Assembly: GCF_001983955.1 (NCBI RefSeq)
Contig: NZ_CP019562.1
Coordinates: 1,240,001-1,304,000 of the forward strand
Length of the DNA stretch: 64,000 nt
Direction: 5' to 3'
Origin: Streptococcus oralis
GTDB taxonomy: Bacteria > Bacillota > Bacilli > Lactobacillales > Streptococcaceae
Made by a program: the position numbers and the translations under genes. The notes under the pieces are model-generated. The model was not told the DNA's origin. It ran no database searches and worked only from the letters and a program-made list of their open reading frames with translations. Below are positions 8,082-19,943 of the stretch, in pieces. Numbering within the stretch: position 1 is the first letter of the stretch; each line of letters opens with the position of its first letter.

Positions 8082-10241
8082 TCATTTAGACCTTTTAACA
8101 ATCTTCCATAATTTAAAATCATGATGAGATACTCTTTGTTCAACCGGTGGCAATTGCATATAGTCTCCGTAGTCTGAGGTCAAAATTTCATGATAGTTTT
8201 TCGGAATGGTAAATTCCTTACCTTCAAATGTTCCAGTAGTAACTTGTTCCAGCCATTCACGTCTCCACACTGGTTTGTTCATATCCTTGTAGATAAGATA
8301 ATCCACTTGCTCATAATCTGAGACTTTACGGAATTTTGCAAGCTCTTCAATCTGGGCAACGTATTTGTTCGTATTGGTGAAATAGAAAATAATAACTGAC
8401 ACATAGCGTAGCAGCGAATTCAGTACACTTTTCGTATTGGTAATGCCTTTAAAGGTGTAGCAACTCAATTGACGTTTCTTTATCAGTTTCGTCATCTTGT
8501 TTTTAAATTGTATGTCATCCTCGTAGCCATCTACAGGGAAAATATCTACATAGATTCCCATATTCGAATCGATGCGAACATCTTCTTCCAGCAAGTAGGT
8601 ATGATTATCCTGCACTTTCATGAAGGGATAGACATAGTTGAGATTGTTTTTATAAGACATGACCTCGTAACGTTCATCAGGGTTAGCGATAAGGTAGTCT
8701 TGCAATTTTTCATAATCTTCTCGTAACATGCAGATATCCATGTCATCATCCCAAGGGATAAATCCTTGATGGCGTACAGCACCAATTAGACTTCCATATG
8801 CTAAGAAATACTTGACTCCAATTTTCTGACAAACTTCATGAATATACTCCATGATTCCAAGTTCCATTTGTTGAATTTCATTGATGTCTGTTACTTCTTG
8901 GTACCGAACTCCTTCATCTCGTTTGCAGACTACGAGTCCATAGCCAATCGCTAGCCAGAAGATGATATTAATAAAGTTGGTTGAATACATAATCTGACTT
9001 TCAAATAATTGACCAAACAAGATACCAAAGAATAGGATCATGATCAATTTATCAGTATGTTTCTTGGAAAAAATCAAATACGTTAAAAAGCGCTTGATGA
9101 CATAAGCCAGTACAAGAAGGAAGGATACCAAACCTAGAACTCCCGAACTGACAAATATGGTCACAAAAATGTTATGGAAATTCCCACCGATAAGGGAGTT
9201 TTGAATCTCAAATTTACTGAAATATTCTGCGTAGTAATCTGGAACATTTCGTACACCATAACCAAAAATTGGTTTGGCACTTCCCATCTTGATGGCATTT
9301 TTCCAGATATAGGTTCTACCACTTGGTGTTGTTTCGATTAGATGGAGCTCACCGTTTTTCTTAGTGACAGACGAATCTGTCTCAGCATAGGATTGTCCAT
9401 TGTTTAAATCTAACACAGTCGCAGTTTCAGATGAGATATAGATTGAAGTTACATAGCTTAATCCAATATTAGTTGCAGTGATCAGCAAACCAGCAACTAT
9501 AAAAGTGAGGAATCGTTTAGCGATACTTCCTCTAGTAGCAAAGAAACTATAGAGTCCAATCATGAGAAGTAAAGAAAGTAAGGCTCCTCGACTTTGCATC
9601 GTTGCGAAGTAAACGAATTGAATCACATTGTTCAGTTTAAGATAAACAGAATATTTACTTCCTTTATGGATCAAATACATAGCCAAAATAATGCTAATGT
9701 ATGAAAATATCGCACTAGCATTTGGATTGACAATCCCCCACAGACGTCCATTCATGACACCATAGTAATAAGATTGTTCGCCAATCTTAAATAGGATAAG
9801 GACTCTACTTACCAATAAACCAAACGCAAAAATTGCTGAAGAAAAAGATACAATTTGAACCGTATAGGCAATCCGGTCAAATAATTTTTTAAGTTGCCCT
9901 GATTGTAACATGGTAAATAATAAAACATAGGTTACCATGAAGAGAATTTCAATCACATTTCCAATTAAATGTCCAGAGCGATTGAAAACAGCTGATAGCA
10001 GATGACTTCCAGCTAAGAGTCCAAATAAGGATAGAAATTTGCGATCTGCTGTGATTTCTTTCCACTTAAACAATAAGGTATAGCAAATATAAAGCACTAC
10101 AATCGCTGATAATCCCTTGTAGAGGGGATTTGCTATCTTATAAACCAGTGAACTCATACTTAAAATCGAAATAAAAACAAATAGATACGCAATCCATAGT
10201 TTTGATTTTTCAAAGTATTCATCCATTTTTGAAAAATTCAT
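8082..10241 (-). CDS. Fusion of a Wzy/O-antigen polymerase-like membrane domain and a LicD domain
   Basis: The 719-residue protein has two parts. Residues ~1-445 are a polytopic membrane domain of about 10-12 helices. It contains a large loop between helices and a segment around PSGRTYIWKNAIKMG and FGYGVRNVPDYY typical of the Wzy/WaaL O-antigen ligase-polymerase family. Residues ~455-719 form a complete LicD domain with YFLAYGSLIGAVRHQGFIPW followed by DDDMDI. The chosen start is ATG at 10241, with AAGGAG 6 bases upstream; a TTG two codons earlier is less likely. A polymerase or ligase works on the outer face and LicD on the cytosolic face, so the fusion may couple modification to export or polymerisation. 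This is inference. It is read straight through with no frameshift. Confidence 0.85.
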   Translation of the reverse strand: MNFSKMDEYFEKSKLWIAYLFVFISILSMSSLVYKIANPLYKGLSAIVVLYICYTLLFKWKEITADRKFLSLFGLLAGSHLLSAVFNRSGHLIGNVIEILFMVTYVLLFTMLQSGQLKKLFDRIAYTVQIVSFSSAIFAFGLLVSRVLILFKIGEQSYYYGVMNGRLWGIVNPNASAIFSYISIILAMYLIHKGSKYSVYLKLNNVIQFVYFATMQSRGALLSLLLMIGLYSFFATRGSIAKRFLTFIVAGLLITATNIGLSYVTSIYISSETATVLDLNNGQSYAETDSSVTKKNGELHLIETTPSGRTYIWKNAIKMGSAKPIFGYGVRNVPDYYAEYFSKFEIQNSLIGGNFHNIFVTIFVSSGVLGLVSFLLVLAYVIKRFLTYLIFSKKHTDKLIMILFFGILFGQLFESQIMYSTNFINIIFWLAIGYGLVVCKRDEGVRYQEVTDINEIQQMELGIMEYIHEVCQKIGVKYFLAYGSLIGAVRHQGFIPWDDDMDICMLREDYEKLQDYLIANPDERYEVMSYKNNLNYVYPFMKVQDNHTYLLEEDVRIDSNMGIYVDIFPVDGYEDDIQFKNKMTKLIKKRQLSCYTFKGITNTKSVLNSLLRYVSVIIFYFTNTNKYVAQIEELAKFRKVSDYEQVDYLIYKDMNKPVWRREWLEQVTTGTFEGKEFTIPKNYHEILTSDYGDYMQLPPVEQRVSHHDFKLWKIVKRSK

Positions 10242-10262
10242 TTTCAACTCCTTCTCATGATA

Positions 10263-11231
10263 TTAGTTTTTCAATCCAACAATTTTCTTATATAGCCATG
10301 GAGAAATGACAAGTGATAGGATCGCTACCTTGCGAAAAGTAGTGAAATAAGCATCCTTCCATATTTCGCGTCGGTGCTGAACAATCCAAGTCCTCAGCTC
10401 AGCTTTCTCCTTTTGATACTCTTCACGTGAAGTAAAGATAATTTTATCGTAAACTGTGATGTACGACCAACATTCTCTATTTATTAATTCGTATTTTAAA
10501 TTAGGGAAGGTTTGTGAAACTTGAGCAATTATTTGCTGATAAACTTCTATCGTGTCAAATACATGTCGATTAACAGATGTCGTTGCACTTCCCTCACGAT
10601 GATCATAATAATAAACAGGTTTGTCAATAAATACGCAACTGCATCTTGTCTTTAGTAGCAATTCAGTTAAAAATAGAGCATCTTCAGCTAGGTGATAATT
10701 GGTATTAAACTTTTCATCCGCAAGCAGGTCTCTCTTAAACAGTTTTGCAACTGGAAAAAATGATGTTCTGGTAGTCATCAGTAGTTCCTTCATGGTTTCT
10801 TCTGTTGACCAGAGTTCTGTTTTTCCAGAATGTGAAGGTAGGTCTGTTACAATTCCGTTTTTGATATGGTGCAGAGGAGCAATAACAAAGCCTACATTCA
10901 ACCCTTCAACTGCACTTGCTAAAGTAGCTAGGTAATCTTGGGTAACGAAATCATCGCTATCAATAAAGGTAACCCAAGAACCCGTCGCTAGCTGAATTCC
11001 CATATTTCTAGCATTTGAAACACCAGCATTTTCGCTATGATAAACCTTGATATTCTCATACTGAGATGCTAAGTGATCACAGATCTGTCCACTAGAATCA
11101 GTAGAACCATCGTTGATTAGGATTAACTCAAAATGGGCATAAGTCTGTTGAAGAATTGACTCCACACATCGCTCCAGATAAGCCTCTACATTGTAGACTG
11201 GAACGACAACGCTTATTTTTTCTCCCATCAT
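10263..11231 (-). CDS. Glycosyltransferase family 2
   Basis: Predicted cytosolic or membrane-associated enzyme adding a sugar from a nucleotide-sugar to a lipid-linked glycan. The 322-residue protein starts with a GT-A fold: ISVVVPVYNVEAYLERCVES, then the NDGSTDSS and DSDDF motifs that bind the nucleotide-sugar and metal. Its C-terminal ~80 residues are less conserved and end in a hydrophobic, basic stretch. The ATG at 11231 overlaps the stop of the preceding licD gene in an ATGA (an in-frame ATG one codon later is possible). Acceptor and sugar cannot be told. Confidence 0.88.
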   Translation of the reverse strand: MMGEKISVVVPVYNVEAYLERCVESILQQTYAHFELILINDGSTDSSGQICDHLASQYENIKVYHSENAGVSNARNMGIQLATGSWVTFIDSDDFVTQDYLATLASAVEGLNVGFVIAPLHHIKNGIVTDLPSHSGKTELWSTEETMKELLMTTRTSFFPVAKLFKRDLLADEKFNTNYHLAEDALFLTELLLKTRCSCVFIDKPVYYYDHREGSATTSVNRHVFDTIEVYQQIIAQVSQTFPNLKYELINRECWSYITVYDKIIFTSREEYQKEKAELRTWIVQHRREIWKDAYFTTFRKVAILSLVISPWLYKKIVGLKN

Positions 11232-12064
11232 GCTCCATATTCTCCCTTGTACTCTGTGTAGCTCTTGTCCATGTCTGCTATAATAGCATCATGATGCGGT
11301 ACCTGCTTGTCTGCTGGTGGCGGTGTCATATAGACCCCAAAAGCAGTGCTGAGATAAGCATCGTAGCCAACTGGAATAGGCATCTCAGTTCCTTCAAATG
11401 GCAAGAAAAGATTGTCTTCAAAGGATGCGATTGGGTATTTGTTTCGCATGTAGCCGGGACCTGAGCATAATTCCGTAATTCCATCGCTCTCAGCCAGACC
11501 ATACTTGGTCATTTCTTTTTCAGCTTTTTTCCAAATGCGATAACGTAGAGGTTTTGGAGTCAGGCCGAGTAAGATGCGACTTCCCCATTTCATGATGGCA
11601 CCATGCTTTTCTGGGACAGTTTGGGCGCAAAAGAGTGAATAAATCAAGGCCCAACGAACCTGTTTCTTACGCTCAGCTGGATTTTTAGGATAATAATCCA
11701 AAGGTAAAACATCCAAGGCCAAACCGTGTGGCAAATCCAAATCCTTCTGATAAGGCTTGATACAAGTGGTTTCCTTGTCACGAATGGTAATAAAAAGGTT
11801 ACGGTCTACAAAATCTTTGTTACTCTTTGACAAGAAATAACGCTCGTCTGCATAACGTGGCCACAGCTCTGCTAATTTTTCATAGTCCTTACGTGGCATG
11901 AAAAAGTCCAAATCATCATCCCAAGGAATGAAACCCTTATTACGTAGGGCACCAATGGCTCCTCCACCACAGAGATAGCACAACAAATCATGTTCTTTAC
12001 AAAATGCGACGAAATATTCAGCCATTTCCAGACTACGAGCCTGAATCGCTTTCAAATCACTCAT
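11228..12064 (-). CDS. LicD family phosphotransferase (278 residues)
   Basis: First gene of the five-gene surface-glycan operon. The LicD signature is present as LCYLCGGGAIGALRNKGFIP with the following WDDDLDFFMPRKDYEKL, so the catalytic acidic cluster is intact. The C-terminus has the family motif MTPPPADKQVPHHD. ATG at 12064 follows an AGGAG. It differs clearly from the other two LicD domains of the operon, which suggests separate acceptors rather than recent duplication. Function beyond phospho-group transfer to a glycan is inference. Confidence 0.88.
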   Translation of the reverse strand: MSDLKAIQARSLEMAEYFVAFCKEHDLLCYLCGGGAIGALRNKGFIPWDDDLDFFMPRKDYEKLAELWPRYADERYFLSKSNKDFVDRNLFITIRDKETTCIKPYQKDLDLPHGLALDVLPLDYYPKNPAERKKQVRWALIYSLFCAQTVPEKHGAIMKWGSRILLGLTPKPLRYRIWKKAEKEMTKYGLAESDGITELCSGPGYMRNKYPIASFEDNLFLPFEGTEMPIPVGYDAYLSTAFGVYMTPPPADKQVPHHDAIIADMDKSYTEYKGEYGA

Positions 12065-12103
12065 GTCTCTCCTCTTCTGTCCAATAACGAGTTATATCGT
12101 TTT

Positions 12104-12112
12104 ATTATACCA
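12104..12112 (-). promoter_or_regulatory. Extended -10 promoter of the licD-GT-wzy/licD-licD-pce operon
   Basis: TGGTATAAT on the minus strand is a TGn-extended -10 (hexamer 12104-12109), 40 bases before the first licD ATG. It lies between the psr terminator and the operon. Gene spacings downstream (overlap, 21, 57 and 43 bases) fit a single transcript. Confidence 0.6.
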
Positions 12113-12145
12113 TAAAAACGCCCTAAAAATCCATCAGATACTAAG

Positions 12146-12199
12146 AAAAATCAAAGCCTAAACCACTTTTTCACTAGTGATTCAAACTTTGATTTTTTT
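12146..12199 (-). terminator. Terminator after psr
   Basis: Long hairpin: outer arms AAAATCAAAG and CTTTGATTTT, with further pairing inside (TTTGAATCACT against AGTGGTTTAGG). On the minus strand it ends in T's. It closes the aro-psr unit before the licD operon promoter. Confidence 0.8.
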
Positions 12200-12207
12200 A
12201 TAGTATT

Positions 12208-13503
12208 CTATCTCATTCCCATTTGGGCGAGTTTGGTCTGGTATTTATTTTGATCGACCAGAAGACCTTGCCCACCATAGATATCATAAGCGTCCACCCA
12301 GTCACCAAGTTCTGGGACGGTGAGTCTTTCAATGCCATTTTGAGCACCTTCTAGGACAGATAAGCCATTGGTTAACAAGAAGCTATAGGGTAAATTGGTC
12401 GAAGTCATCGCAAAGACTTTCCCAAGCGCCTCAGATCCTGTAAAGAGTTTGGTTGGATCTTTGATTTGCTCAAGAACGGCTGACATGACTTGTTGCTGAC
12501 GTTTGGTACGTCCGTAGTCTCCTTCATCATCATCACGGAAGCGGGCATAGTTGAGTAAGGTAGAACCATTCATTTGCTGTTTTCCAACTTTGATGGTTTG
12601 AGTTGGCGACTCTGTTTCTGTTGCATGAAGGTCGTCTCCGACTGTGGCTTCTGTCAGAGGTTGACCATTCAGAGTTGAAAATTGAGCATCGATAGTCACT
12701 CCTTCAGGGAAAAGGGTGTCAATAGCTGTTGCAAAAGCCTGAAAGTCAACTAAGGCGTAGTACTTGATATCCAAGTCAAAATTATCTTTTAGAACCTTGC
12801 GGACCATTTCTGCCCCTTTTTGCCCTTCTTGTTCCCCAAGTTCATAGGCAACATTAAGTTTGTTATCTGTTTGTTTCTGGCCATTTACAATCTTACTATA
12901 CCCGTCGATATACACTAAGTTGTCACGCATAAAGCTGACTAGTTTAATCTTCTTATCCGATCCACTGACATTCAGTACCATGATTGTGTCGGTACGGGTT
13001 TCTGCACTATTTTGACCGATACGGCCATCTGTCCCCATGACTAGGATATTCACACCATCTTTGGTATCTTGACCGTTAAAGACCTCTACTTGAGCTGCCT
13101 TGGCGTCAGCTGGCTTATTTGTTGGATTGGCTGCTGACTGGAACCCTCTAAGAAACATGAAAATCATCCCTGCAAGCACACAAGTAATCAACAGCAGGAA
13201 CCAAGTCAATATTCGTTTGAAGCGAATTCTTCTCTTTTTCTTTTTGACTTTAGGTTGAGGAGCTACCTTTTCACGTTTCTTAGACCGGCTTCTACTGCCA
13301 TAAGTCGGAAGATCAATATCTCTACCCCAAGATTCTTCTTTTTCTTCTTGGTAGAAATGGTGAACTTCAGACTTAGGACCTGCCATTTTCTGTTGCAGAT
13401 AATCAAATTCCCTCCGTTCACGGTCATTGAGGTAATGAAAATTCTTAAAGAGATAGTCATAACGTAACTGCTCATGATGACTTAAGGGGCTTTCTTTGCT
13501 CAT
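12208..13503 (-). CDS. psr: LytR-CpsA-Psr (LCP) family protein
   Basis: LCP proteins attach undecaprenyl-linked glycopolymers (teichoic acid, capsule) to peptidoglycan on the outer face of the membrane. The 431-residue protein has a charged cytosolic N-terminus (~1-95), one membrane anchor (~98-120, LTWFLLLITCVLAGMIFMFL) and an extracellular LCP domain. That domain has VNILVMGTDGR, RTDTIMVLN, SFMRDNLVYIDG and, later, NYARFRDDDEGDYGRTKRQQ with the conserved Arg/Asp residues. The start overlaps the pheA stop (ATGA), so it is the last gene of the aroA-aroK-pheA unit and directly abuts the licD operon. Confidence 0.9.
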   Translation of the reverse strand: MSKESPLSHHEQLRYDYLFKNFHYLNDRERREFDYLQQKMAGPKSEVHHFYQEEKEESWGRDIDLPTYGSRSRSKKREKVAPQPKVKKKKRRIRFKRILTWFLLLITCVLAGMIFMFLRGFQSAANPTNKPADAKAAQVEVFNGQDTKDGVNILVMGTDGRIGQNSAETRTDTIMVLNVSGSDKKIKLVSFMRDNLVYIDGYSKIVNGQKQTDNKLNVAYELGEQEGQKGAEMVRKVLKDNFDLDIKYYALVDFQAFATAIDTLFPEGVTIDAQFSTLNGQPLTEATVGDDLHATETESPTQTIKVGKQQMNGSTLLNYARFRDDDEGDYGRTKRQQQVMSAVLEQIKDPTKLFTGSEALGKVFAMTSTNLPYSFLLTNGLSVLEGAQNGIERLTVPELGDWVDAYDIYGGQGLLVDQNKYQTKLAQMGMR

Positions 13504-14344
13504 AGGCTCTCCTTTCCTAAATCCCTAATAGTGAAAATAGGGTAGGTTCCCAGTATCTTGTACTGGATCCCAATTGTTTCTAGTTCTTGTCTGGCAAAAT
13601 GAACCAGCTCTTTCGCACTATAATCCACATCGATGATGAAAAAGTACTCACCTAGTGCCGTTTTGAGGGGACGACTTTCTATCTTGGTTAAATCAATACC
13701 TCGCCAAGCAAAGGTTGAAAGAGCCTTGTAAAGGGCACCGGGAAGGTTATCCGGTAAAGTTAAGGCCAAACTCATTTTTTCAGTTTGTGATTGCAAAGGG
13801 ATAGCGGGAATCTCAGACCCTAAAACCCAAAAACGAGTGAAATTGGCTTCCATTTCTTGGATGTCTTCTGCTATCAATTCCAAACCATACTCTCTAGCTG
13901 AGTTTCTAGGCGCAATAGCCGCAAAAGCTTGGTCTGGATGTTCAGCGATAAAGCGGGCTGCATAGGCTGTGCTTGCCGTCACTTCAAGCTGGGCTTTTGG
14001 ATAATGCTCCTCTATGAATTTCTTTCCTTGAGCCAAAGCTTGAGGGTGTGAAAAAATCTTATCAATCTTAGTATGACCAGGAACTGCCATCAGTTGCTGA
14101 TGAATGGGTTGTACTATTTCTGCAACAGCCTGAATGTCCGCCTGATGAAAAAGATAGTCCAAGCTTTCATGCACACTTCCCTCAATGGAGTTTTCAACTG
14201 GCACCACCGAATAGTCCACCAATCCTTGTTCATAGGCCTTGATAACATCTGTGATATTGGCAAAGGCTTGTAATTCCTCATTAGGAAAAGCAGTCTGCAC
14301 AACGTGGTGTGAAAATGATCCCTTGGGACCTAGATAGGCAATCT

Positions 14345-14348
<4 letters not shown>
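13500..14348 (-). CDS. pheA: Prephenate dehydratase
   Basis: Converts prephenate to phenylpyruvate for phenylalanine synthesis. The 282-residue monofunctional form starts KIAYLGPKGSFSHHVV and contains the conserved VPVENSIEGSVHES. The C-terminal ~85 residues carry an ACT domain with the ESRPLKTALGEYFFIIDVD motif used for phenylalanine feedback. It overlaps aroK upstream and psr downstream by 4 bases each, so the three are translationally coupled. Confidence 0.95.
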
Positions 14349-16176
<1,828 letters not shown>

Positions 16177-16219
16177 TGACTTTTATACCTGATTTAGATA
16201 GAGAACTAGAGGGAAATCT

Positions 16220-16558
16220 TTATTTTAACAAATCTGAAACAGGTTCAAAGATAATCTTTTCGATATCAGATAAGTAAATAGATAACTGTTGCTGTTTAGC
16301 AAAGAAATCAGATAATAGAGCGTTTTCTTGGATTTGCTTGCTGAAAGACTGCATCTTTTCTTGGAAAGAAGTATCTGGCATTTGTCCAGTTTGCGCCATG
16401 ACTTGGATTTCTTGCTGGAAAGCAAGGTAGTCTGCAAAAATCTTGCTAGCTTGTTCATCAGCTTGGATAGCATCTTTGGCTGCCTTGACCGCCTTGTATT
16501 CTGGTAATTCACGTAACCCGCGGCTAAGTTCATTTGCACTATCGTAAATATTTGACAT
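16220..16558 (-). CDS. ylbF: YlbF/YmcA family protein
   Basis: Small (112 residues), predicted all-helical cytosolic protein of the YlbF/YmcA family. In Bacillus the relatives form a complex that influences RNase Y and developmental regulation; the streptococcal role is not established. It begins [20 protein letters not shown] and has the helical pattern [13 protein letters not shown] in the middle. It is inserted between tyrA and aroA, 10 bases after tyrA, and ends at the hairpin at 16139-16176. It is thus co-transcribed with aromatic genes without an obvious metabolic link. Confidence 0.85.
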   Translation of the reverse strand: MSNIYDSANELSRGLRELPEYKAVKAAKDAIQADEQASKIFADYLAFQQEIQVMAQTGQMPDTSFQEKMQSFSKQIQENALLSDFFAKQQQLSIYLSDIEKIIFEPVSDLLK

Positions 16559-16568
16559 GATTTTCTCC

Positions 16569-17672
16569 TTATTTAATGACGACTGTGTAGTCCGTATTTT
16601 CTGAAATTAAGCGCTCAGCTCGTTCCAGATCCTGAGCATTTTTAAAGGAAATTTGGAGAATCCCGTGAACATCCTCACGGTTTTCCTCATTGATGTGGAT
16701 ATTGACTAGGGAAGTACCACGTAGCAATTCCAAAATTCGCAAGATGACATCTTCTTCATCGGGAACGTCGACATAGAGATCGTAAGAGCTATCCACACCG
16801 CCGCGCTTATGGATTTCCATTGCCTGCCGTTGCTCACGTGCTTGATTGAAAAAGTTCCAGATTTGCTCTTCATCTCCCTTGCTGATGGCTTGTCCAACCT
16901 CATCCAAACGCTCCTTGAAATCCTCAATTCGCTCTAGAATAGTCTCACGATTGGACAAGAGAATAGAAGTCCACATACCTGGCTCGCTTTCCGCAATCCG
17001 AGTCATATCTCGAAAACCACCCGCCGCAAAGCGTCTTGCCATCTCATGTTCTTGAGCATAGAGCGCTGTCTGCTCCATGAGGCTGGAAGCCAGAATATGC
17101 GGAAAATGGCTAATCTGAGAAGTCACTCGGTCATGCTCTTCAGCATCGATTTCAATGAAACGAGCATGAAGACCTGACAGCAAGTCTTTCATTTCTTCGA
17201 GCGTATCCGGAGTTGTCAGACTAGATGGCGTGAAGATATAATAGGCATTTTCAAAGAGGTTGACATCTGCAGAGGCCGCTCCTGTCTTATGACTACCTGC
17301 CATAGGATGAGCTCCAACAAAGCGAACAGGCTTATCTGCAAAACACTTCTCAGCTGTAGACACGATAGCTGACTTGGTCGAACCAGCATCTGAAATAATG
17401 ACGCCTTCTTTCAAGTCTATAGTTGCCAACTCCTGGATAAATGCAATGGTCTGCTTGATTGGCAAAGTCAGAATGATGACATCTGCTAGAGGAGCAAAAC
17501 TGGCAAAATCATCCGTTGCACGGTCAATTATCCCCCGCTCCAAGGCAATGTCTCTCGAAGCCTGACTACGATTGTAACCTAGAATTTCATAATCGGGATG
17601 ATCGCGCTTGATACCAAGCGCCATCGAGGCACCAATCAAACCGAGACCAGCGATATAGATGGTTTTTGCCAT
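16569..17672 (-). CDS. tyrA: Prephenate dehydrogenase with ACT domain
   Basis: NAD-dependent oxidation of prephenate to 4-hydroxyphenylpyruvate for tyrosine synthesis. The 367-residue protein has a Rossmann start ([20 protein letters not shown]), the catalytic region [15 protein letters not shown] with the conserved His, and [16 protein letters not shown]-terminal ACT-like domain lies at ~295-367 ([18 protein letters not shown]). It lies between aroC and ylbF with about 10-base gaps, in one unit. Confidence 0.95.
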   Translation of the reverse strand: MAKTIYIAGLGLIGASMALGIKRDHPDYEILGYNRSQASRDIALERGIIDRATDDFASFAPLADVIILTLPIKQTIAFIQELATIDLKEGVIISDAGSTKSAIVSTAEKCFADKPVRFVGAHPMAGSHKTGAASADVNLFENAYYIFTPSSLTTPDTLEEMKDLLSGLHARFIEIDAEEHDRVTSQISHFPHILASSLMEQTALYAQEHEMARRFAAGGFRDMTRIAESEPGMWTSILLSNRETILERIEDFKERLDEVGQAISKGDEEQIWNFFNQAREQRQAMEIHKRGGVDSSYDLYVDVPDEEDVILRILELLRGTSLVNIHINEENREDVHGILQISFKNAQDLERAERLISENTDYTVVIK

Positions 17673-17681
17673 AGAGACTCC

Positions 17682-18848
17682 TTAATAGTTCTTTGTATAC
17701 TCACGGTGTTTGGCTACCGCTTCTTTTAATTCCTCTAGGTTGTCCGATGAGAATTTTTCAAGAATTTCCTGCGCCAGAACTGTTGCCACAACAGCCTCCA
17801 TGACAACACCTGCTGCTGGAAGAGCCGTCGGATCACTTCTCTCCACGGTTGCCTTGTAAGGTTCGTGAGTCTCGATGTCCACACTCATCAATGGTTTATA
17901 GAGAGTGGGAATGGGTTTCATGACACCTCGAACAACGATGGGTTGCCCATTGGTCATACCACCTTCGAATCCACCCAGATTATTGGTACGACGAGTATAT
18001 CCGTCTTCTTTAGACCAGAGAATTTCATCCATAACTTGGCTGCCTTTTCGGTTACCAGCTTCAAATCCAAGACCAAATTCCACCCCTTTAAAAGCGTTGA
18101 TAGAAACAACTGCTTGGGCCAATCGCGCATCCAATTTTCTGTCCCATTGAACATAAGATCCAAGGCCAACTGGAACACCTCCGACGACTGTCTCCACAAC
18201 ACCACCGATGGTATCACCGTCACGTTTGATTTGGTCAATATAATCCTTGATTTCTTGTTCTCGTTCTTGGTTGACAATAGAAACTTCAGACTGGGCAGCT
18301 CGTTCCTTAATCTCAGCGACTGTTAGATCTTCAGGAACATCGATTTCCTTGCCGCCAAAGACAACAACATGGTTGGCGATTTCTATATCAAGCTCAGCCA
18401 AGAGGCGTTTGGCTACTGCTCCAACTGCCACTCGCATGGTGGTTTCACGAGCAGATGACCGTTCCAAGGAATTACGCAAATCGTCAAAACGGTACTTGAT
18501 GCCCCCTACCAAGTCGGCATGACCTGGACGAGGATGGGTAATTTTTCGTTTGCTTTTAAGGCGTTCTTCTATGTCTTCTGCAGACATGATATCCAGCCAT
18601 TTTTGGTGGTCTTTATTGACGACATCCATGGTAATGGGAGCCCCTGTCGTCTTCCCGTGGCGAACGCCAGAAGTAAAGACAACCTGGTCACTCTCAATCT
18701 TCATACGACCACCACGTCCGTAGCCACCCTGACGACGTTTCAAATCCTCATTGATGTCCTCCGCAGTCAAAGGAAGTCCAGCAGGAATTCCTTCAATGAT
18801 AGCAGTCAGACGGGGGCCGTGTGATTCTCCCGCAGTTAAATATCTCAT
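17682..18848 (-). CDS. aroC: Chorismate synthase
   Basis: FMN-dependent conversion of EPSP to chorismate. The 388 residues carry the family signatures: GESHGP at the N-terminus, [26 protein letters not shown] (residues ~130-144) and, near the C-terminus, [16 protein letters not shown]. The length is as expected. It lies 10 bases after aroB. Confidence 0.96.
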   Translation of the reverse strand: MRYLTAGESHGPRLTAIIEGIPAGLPLTAEDINEDLKRRQGGYGRGGRMKIESDQVVFTSGVRHGKTTGAPITMDVVNKDHQKWLDIMSAEDIEERLKSKRKITHPRPGHADLVGGIKYRFDDLRNSLERSSARETTMRVAVGAVAKRLLAELDIEIANHVVVFGGKEIDVPEDLTVAEIKERAAQSEVSIVNQEREQEIKDYIDQIKRDGDTIGGVVETVVGGVPVGLGSYVQWDRKLDARLAQAVVSINAFKGVEFGLGFEAGNRKGSQVMDEILWSKEDGYTRRTNNLGGFEGGMTNGQPIVVRGVMKPIPTLYKPLMSVDIETHEPYKATVERSDPTALPAAGVVMEAVVATVLAQEILEKFSSDNLEELKEAVAKHREYTKNY

Positions 18849-18857
18849 AGGCTCTCC

Positions 18858-19925
18858 TTATTTTACCAAGTAGTCTTTCATCTCTTCTAGGGAAACAGGG
18901 TGAATGGTCGCTGAACCAAGCTCTGGTACCAAGACCAGTTTCAAGGTGTTGCCACGCGCTTTCTTGTCATGAGTCAAAGCCTGATAAAGCTTGTCAACAT
19001 CCCAGTTTTCATAGTCAACAGGTAGTCCAAATTTCTGACACATCTTTTTGATGGACTGGGTTATTCCTTCTGGCATGAGTTCTTTTCCCTCAGCAACCTT
19101 GGAAATCTGTACCATACCCATGGCCACAGCTTCACCATGCATGACCTTGCCATAACCGGCAGTCGCTTCAATAGCATGGCCAATAGTGTGCCCAAAATTG
19201 AGGTAAAGACGGACACCGTTGTCTAACTCATCCTCAACTACCATCTTGCGCTTCACCTGACAAGAATGTTCAATCAAAGTCTCTGCATGTTTCAGAATGC
19301 TCTCTACAGAACCGTCCATTTCCATCAGGAGATTCCAGAGTTCTACATCCTCAATCAAGCCATACTTGATGACCTCGCCCATCCCCTCAATCAGCTCTCT
19401 TTTTCCAAGCGTTTCTAGGACAAGCGGATCAATCAGAACCCCATCTGGTTGGGCAAAAGTTCCCACCATATTTTTAGCAAATGGAGTGTTAACGCCTGTC
19501 TTACCACCGATAGAAGAATCTACCTGGGCTGTCAAACTAGTCGGAATCTGAACAAAGTGAATCCCCCGCATATAGGTTGAGGCCACAAAGCCAGCTAGAT
19601 CTCCAACGACACCACCACCGAGAGCCACGATTCCATCGCTACGAGTCAAACCCTGCTTAACTAGAAACTCATAGACTTTCTGAACAGTGGTTAAATTTTT
19701 TCGTTCTTCGCCTTCTAAAAAGTCAAAAACAGCTACCTGAAAACCAGCATCTTCTAGGCTGAGTTTAACCTTCTCTGCATAGAGAGAAGCTACATGGTTG
19801 TCGGTTACGATAACCACTTTTTGAGGTTGCCAGAGTTCTCGCAACCATTGACCTGCTTGCGATAGACAACCTTTTTCAATCTGAATATCATAGGGATGAT
19901 TCGGAATATCGATTCTGATTTTCAT
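18858..19925 (-). CDS. aroB: 3-dehydroquinate synthase
   Basis: Converts DAHP to 3-dehydroquinate using NAD and zinc. The 355-residue protein has the NAD-binding [19 protein letters not shown], the substrate/zinc segments [10 protein letters not shown] and [13 protein letters not shown], and [10 protein letters not shown]. The length is typical. It follows aroE by 18 bases. Confidence 0.96.
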   Translation of the reverse strand: MKIRIDIPNHPYDIQIEKGCLSQAGQWLRELWQPQKVVIVTDNHVASLYAEKVKLSLEDAGFQVAVFDFLEGEERKNLTTVQKVYEFLVKQGLTRSDGIVALGGGVVGDLAGFVASTYMRGIHFVQIPTSLTAQVDSSIGGKTGVNTPFAKNMVGTFAQPDGVLIDPLVLETLGKRELIEGMGEVIKYGLIEDVELWNLLMEMDGSVESILKHAETLIEHSCQVKRKMVVEDELDNGVRLYLNFGHTIGHAIEATAGYGKVMHGEAVAMGMVQISKVAEGKELMPEGITQSIKKMCQKFGLPVDYENWDVDKLYQALTHDKKARGNTLKLVLVPELGSATIHPVSLEEMKDYLVK

Positions 19926-19943
19926 AGTAGGGTCTCCTTTTCA

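Noticed and set aside
8082..10241. That the Wzy-LicD fusion is a sequencing error joining two genes
   Set aside because: The linker region (around residues 445-460) is in frame with no overlapping stop/start or internal ribosome-binding site of note. An assembly error cannot be fully excluded without reads.
13255..13475. 70-codon frames on both strands within the start of psr
   Set aside because: They are embedded in the clearly coding LCP gene and lack ribosome-binding sites.
17865..18326. A 153-codon plus-strand frame opposite aroC, and a 138-codon one opposite aroA at 15067-15483
   Set aside because: Both lie fully inside well-recognised essential pathway genes and show no protein-family features.
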